Positions 7,055-8,666 of a stretch of 8,666 bases of DNA are shown piece after piece. Made by a program: the position numbers and the translations under genes. The stretch's first letter is position 1; every line of letters starts with the position of its first letter. The notes beneath the pieces are model-generated. The model was given only the letters and a program-made list of their open reading frames with translations, made no database searches and was not told the origin of the DNA. Origin of the DNA: Campylobacteraceae bacterium (lineage in GTDB: Bacteria; Campylobacterota; Campylobacteria; Campylobacterales; Sulfurospirillaceae); NCBI GenBank assembly GCA_027013265.1, contig JALUXQ010000177.1:1-8666 (forward strand). Direction: 5' to 3'.

Positions 7055-7091
7055 ATTGCATATTTGTTTCATAAAGTTACATATTTGTTAC
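7055..7091. repeat. Helically phased tandem direct repeats upstream of the aap promoter
   Basis: On the plus strand TTGCATATTTGTT (7056-7068) and TTACATATTTGTT (7077-7089) match at 12 of 13 positions with a period of 21 bases. Read as half-sites these are ATTGC, GTTTC, GTTAC and GTTAC starting at 7055, 7066, 7076 and 7087, with spacings of 11, 10 and 11 bases, one helical turn each. Tandem half-sites of this period are typical of OmpR/PhoB-family response regulators. They lie about 60-97 bases before the predicted aap transcription start and overlap the rarD stop codon. The identity of the regulator is unknown. Confidence 0.5.
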
Positions 7092-7975
7092 TTTATACTT
7101 TTTAATGGTTTGGAATCTATACCAAATATAACTAAAGCAATCCAAATAAAAGTAAAAGTTATAAGTTTTTTTTCATTAAAGGGCTCGTGATATACAAAAA
7201 TTCCTAGCAAAAAAGCCAAAGTTGGTCCTATGTATTGTAAAAAACCAAGCTTTGTAAGAGATATTCTTGTAGCTGCCGCATTAAACCAAATCAGAGGAAT
7301 TACGGTTATGAGTCCAGCGCTAACAAGAAGCCATGATACATAATCCAACGGAAAGGTAAAGGCGTTTTGTGAGTTTTGCGCCAAATATGCAAAATAGATC
7401 AAAGCAAAAGGCGACACAATAAGTGTCTCTATATATAACCCTGCAATGGAAGGTACAGATACCTTTTTTCTAAACATTCCATAGAGACCAAATGAGAGAG
7501 CTAAGGAGATAGATACAAGGGGGATGGAGCCAAACGATATAAGTTCATTAATTATCGCTAGAGTTGCAAAAATGATAGCTATTTTTTGATATTTTGTAGG
7601 TTTTTCAGAAAGAAAAAATACACCCAATATAACATTTACTATAGGATTTATATAATATCCAAGACTTGCTTCCGTGATTCTATTGTTTGAGATAGCCCAT
7701 ATAAAAACTAGCCAATTTGCCGAAATCAAAATAGATGTCAAAAAAAGAATTTTCAATTTTTTTCTATCTCGGATTATATTTTTAAATAGATATGTCTGTT
7801 TGGTAGCAAATATCAAAATCGTTAAAAATATGACAGACCAAAAAATCCTATGTACAAGTATCTCTGTTGGGCTGACAGATTTGACTAATTTAAAATATAT
7901 AGGAACAAGACCCCAAAAAGTAAATGCTAAAATCGCATATATGACACCTTGCTTCTCTTCGCTAAAATTTTTCAA
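7088..7975 (-). CDS. rarD: RarD-type EamA/DMT-superfamily permease
   Basis: Inner-membrane protein of the drug/metabolite transporter superfamily with two EamA repeats and about ten hydrophobic helices. The 295-residue length equals that of E. coli RarD. RarD signatures are easy to see: KQGVIYAILAFTFWGLVPIYFK at the start, ILVHRIFWS (39-47), NWLVFIWA (87-94), EASLGYYINP (102-111), SFGLYGMFRKK (161-171), FNAAATR (231-237) and LGFLQYIGPT (243-252). The family is named 'chloramphenicol-sensitive protein', but its natural substrate is not established; export of small metabolites is likely. The start is TTG at 7973-7975 with AGGA (7981-7984) 5 bases upstream, and no in-frame ATG fits better. The gene runs toward the aap operon. 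A perfect inverted repeat covers its presumed promoter, suggesting repression. Confidence 0.92.
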   Translation of the reverse strand: MKNFSEEKQGVIYAILAFTFWGLVPIYFKLVKSVSPTEILVHRIFWSVIFLTILIFATKQTYLFKNIIRDRKKLKILFLTSILISANWLVFIWAISNNRITEASLGYYINPIVNVILGVFFLSEKPTKYQKIAIIFATLAIINELISFGSIPLVSISLALSFGLYGMFRKKVSVPSIAGLYIETLIVSPFALIYFAYLAQNSQNAFTFPLDYVSWLLVSAGLITVIPLIWFNAAATRISLTKLGFLQYIGPTLAFLLGIFVYHEPFNEKKLITFTFIWIALVIFGIDSKPLKSIK

Positions 7976-7980
7976 GAAAA

Positions 7981-7984
7981 TCCT
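7981..7984 (-). promoter_or_regulatory. Ribosome binding site of rarD, supports TTG start
   Basis: AGGA (within TTAGGAT) on the minus strand lies 5 bases before the TTG at 7973-7975. The resulting N-terminus aligns with the usual RarD start. Confidence 0.65.
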
Positions 7985-8012
7985 AATTGTAAAAGTTAGC
8001 CATTTTACAATT
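7985..8012. promoter_or_regulatory. Perfect 10-bp inverted repeat, candidate operator of rarD
   Basis: AATTGTAAAA (7985-7994) and TTTTACAATT (8003-8012) are exact inverted copies around an 8-base spacer. The repeat ends next to the rarD ribosome binding site and covers the likely rarD -10 (8002-8007) and transcription start, the position of a classic dimeric repressor operator. It lies about 41-68 bases upstream of the predicted DAHP synthase transcription start, so it could affect both divergent genes. The AT-rich stem could also form a hairpin in RNA, but no T-run follows in either direction. Confidence 0.5.
8002..8007 (-). promoter_or_regulatory. Possible -10 element of rarD
   Basis: TAAAAT preceded by TG on the minus strand. 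It would start transcription about 20 bases before the TTG codon. The match is imperfect and the region is AT-rich, so this is tentative. Confidence 0.35.
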
Positions 8013-8040
8013 ATTTTCTTAAATTTAAAGAAAAAAATTG

Positions 8041-8046
8041 TATAAT
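8041..8046 (+). promoter_or_regulatory. -10 element of the DAHP synthase gene promoter
   Basis: TATAAT preceded by TTG, with a T/A-rich upstream region and no -35 box, typical of Campylobacterota sigma-70 promoters. Predicted transcription start is about 8052-8054, at the first base of the long inverted repeat. The resulting 5' UTR is about 190 bases and contains the whole element. Confidence 0.55.
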
Positions 8047-8052
8047 CCCCAA

Positions 8053-8214
8053 AAGGGCACCTCTAAAGACCCTATGCACTGATAGCTTTATGAGGTTTTT
8101 TGTAGACGAGGCAGACTTTTGCAGGACTAGCCAAAGCTAATTCAAAAAAGTCTAACGAAGTATACAAGAAACCTCATAAAGCTATCAGTGCATAGGGTCT
8201 TTAGAGGTGCCCTT
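8053..8214. repeat. Long inverted-repeat element with perfect 46-bp arms (MITE- or BIME-like)
   Basis: Bases 8053-8098 and 8169-8214 are perfectly complementary over 46 positions, which I checked base by base. Past a T/G position, five more pairs (8100-8104 with 8163-8167) extend the stem inward. In the centre, AGACTTTT (8113-8120) pairs with AAAAGTCT (8146-8153). Complementarity stops sharply at the outer ends (GGGCACC...GGTGCCC). The arms are about 43% G+C by hand count, clearly richer than the AT-rich flanks. There is no open frame of note inside. No convincing target-site duplication is visible; only AA flanks both ends. The element fills most of the gap of more than 260 bases between rarD and the DAHP synthase gene. 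It may be a non-autonomous mobile element or a structured 5' UTR or RNA. Confidence 0.85.
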
Positions 8215-8242
8215 AACTTTATAAATTAAAGGTATATTTACA

Positions 8243-8666
8243 ATGAAATCATGGAATAAGACATCTTGGAGAAATTTTGAAATAAAGCAACAACCAAACT
8301 ATCCTGATGCAGATGAATTAAAGAAAGTGGAAGAGGATATAAGCAAGTTTCCACCTCTTGTTTTTGCAGGAGAAGTACGAAAGTTAAAGAGTGAGTTAGC
8401 AAAAGTATGTGAGGGAAAGGCATTTTTGCTTCAAGGTGGTGATTGTGCTGAGAGCTTTGCGGAGTTTAATGCAGACAATATAAGAGACATGTTTAAAGTC
8501 ATGATGCAGATGGCAGTTGTGTTGACTTTTGCTGGTGGCTGTCCCGTGGTAAAGGTCGGCAGACTCGCAGGGCAATTTGCAAAACCAAGATCAAGTGATT
8601 TTGAAGAAAAAGATGGCAAAAAGCTACCAAGTTATCGAGGTGATATAGTAAATGGAAATGAGTTTA
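8243..8666 (+). CDS. Class II (plant-type) 3-deoxy-7-phosphoheptulonate (DAHP) synthase, 3'-truncated by window edge
   Basis: Catalyses the first step of the shikimate pathway: phosphoenolpyruvate plus erythrose 4-phosphate to DAHP, in the cytoplasm. Only the first 141 residues are in the window; family members run to about 450. The start reads MKSWNKTSWRNFEIKQQPNYP, and the SWR and QQP.YP segments are typical of class II enzymes. It is followed by PPLVFAGEVRKLK, LLQGGDCAESF (62-72; Cys68 corresponds to the metal-binding cysteine), a helix with MMQMAVVLTF, VVKVGRLAGQFAKPRSSDFE (substrate-binding Arg and Lys residues) and LPSYRGDIVNGNEF. The ATG at 8243 has AAAGG at 8228-8232, 10 bases upstream. 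No class I DAHP synthase motifs are seen. I leave the symbol blank because class II enzymes are variously called aroF, aroG or aroA. Confidence 0.94.
   Translation, partial: MKSWNKTSWRNFEIKQQPNYPDADELKKVEEDISKFPPLVFAGEVRKLKSELAKVCEGKAFLLQGGDCAESFAEFNADNIRDMFKVMMQMAVVLTFAGGCPVVKVGRLAGQFAKPRSSDFEEKDGKKLPSYRGDIVNGNEF

Noticed and set aside
8053..8214. Intrinsic terminator or CRISPR reading of the long inverted repeat
   Set aside because: There are only two copies, in inverted orientation, with no spacers, so it is not CRISPR. No T-run follows the right arm (TTAACTTTATAAATT), and the stem is far longer than a terminator stem.
8041..8222. Target-site duplication flanking the inverted repeat
   Set aside because: Only AA borders both sides. 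Longer flanks (left CCCCAA, right AACTTT) do not match, so no convincing duplication can be claimed.
8099..8242. Amino-acid attenuator leader peptide or T-box before DAHP synthase
   Set aside because: I found no short frame rich in Trp, Phe or Tyr codons and no T-box-like sequence; the leader is dominated by the inverted repeat.
8238..8619. Minus-strand open frames opposite the DAHP synthase gene
   Set aside because: The plus strand encodes an unmistakable class II DAHP synthase; these are shadows.

Overview
The window is AT-rich bacterial DNA with short intergenic gaps, AAAGGA-type ribosome binding sites and TATAAT -10 boxes lacking clear -35 boxes. Together with a class II (plant-like) DAHP synthase whose N-terminus resembles those of Campylobacter and relatives as I remember them, this suggests a member of the Campylobacterota (Epsilonproteobacteria), possibly a Sulfurimonas-like organism. 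The genus is a guess.

Layout. Bases 2-2278 (+) hold the end of pxpA, then pxpB and pxpC, a translationally coupled operon for the ATP-dependent 5-oxoprolinase. The start of pxpA lies before the window. Facing it on the minus strand is a small membrane-anchored protein of unknown function (2267-2713) whose last 12 bases overlap the end of pxpC. Upstream of that gene, also on the minus strand, is a complete aapJQMP operon (6896 down to 2807). It encodes a general L-amino-acid ABC importer: a periplasmic binding protein, two permeases and an ATPase. A rarD-type EamA/DMT permease (7975-7088) precedes it on the same strand. At the right edge, on the plus strand, is the 5' part of a class II DAHP synthase gene (8243 to the end), the first step of the shikimate pathway.

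How they fit together. The aap importer would bring in amino acids, PxpABC would return 5-oxoproline to glutamate, and DAHP synthase starts aromatic amino acid synthesis. The region therefore leans towards amino-acid metabolism, but the transcription units are separate.

The unusual sequence is non-coding. Between rarD and the DAHP synthase gene lies a sharply bounded 162-bp element (8053-8214) with two perfectly complementary 46-base arms. Each arm is itself a bulged quasi-palindrome. The element begins almost exactly where transcription from the TATAAT box at 8041-8046 should start, so it would form a giant hairpin in the 5' UTR. Two further signals look like regulator sites: a perfect 10-bp inverted repeat over the presumed rarD promoter (7985-8012), and four GTTAC-like half-sites in helical phase upstream of the aap promoter (7055-7091). 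A GC-rich hairpin sits between aapJ and aapQ, and a terminator follows aapP, closely followed by a strong -10 box for the small membrane gene.
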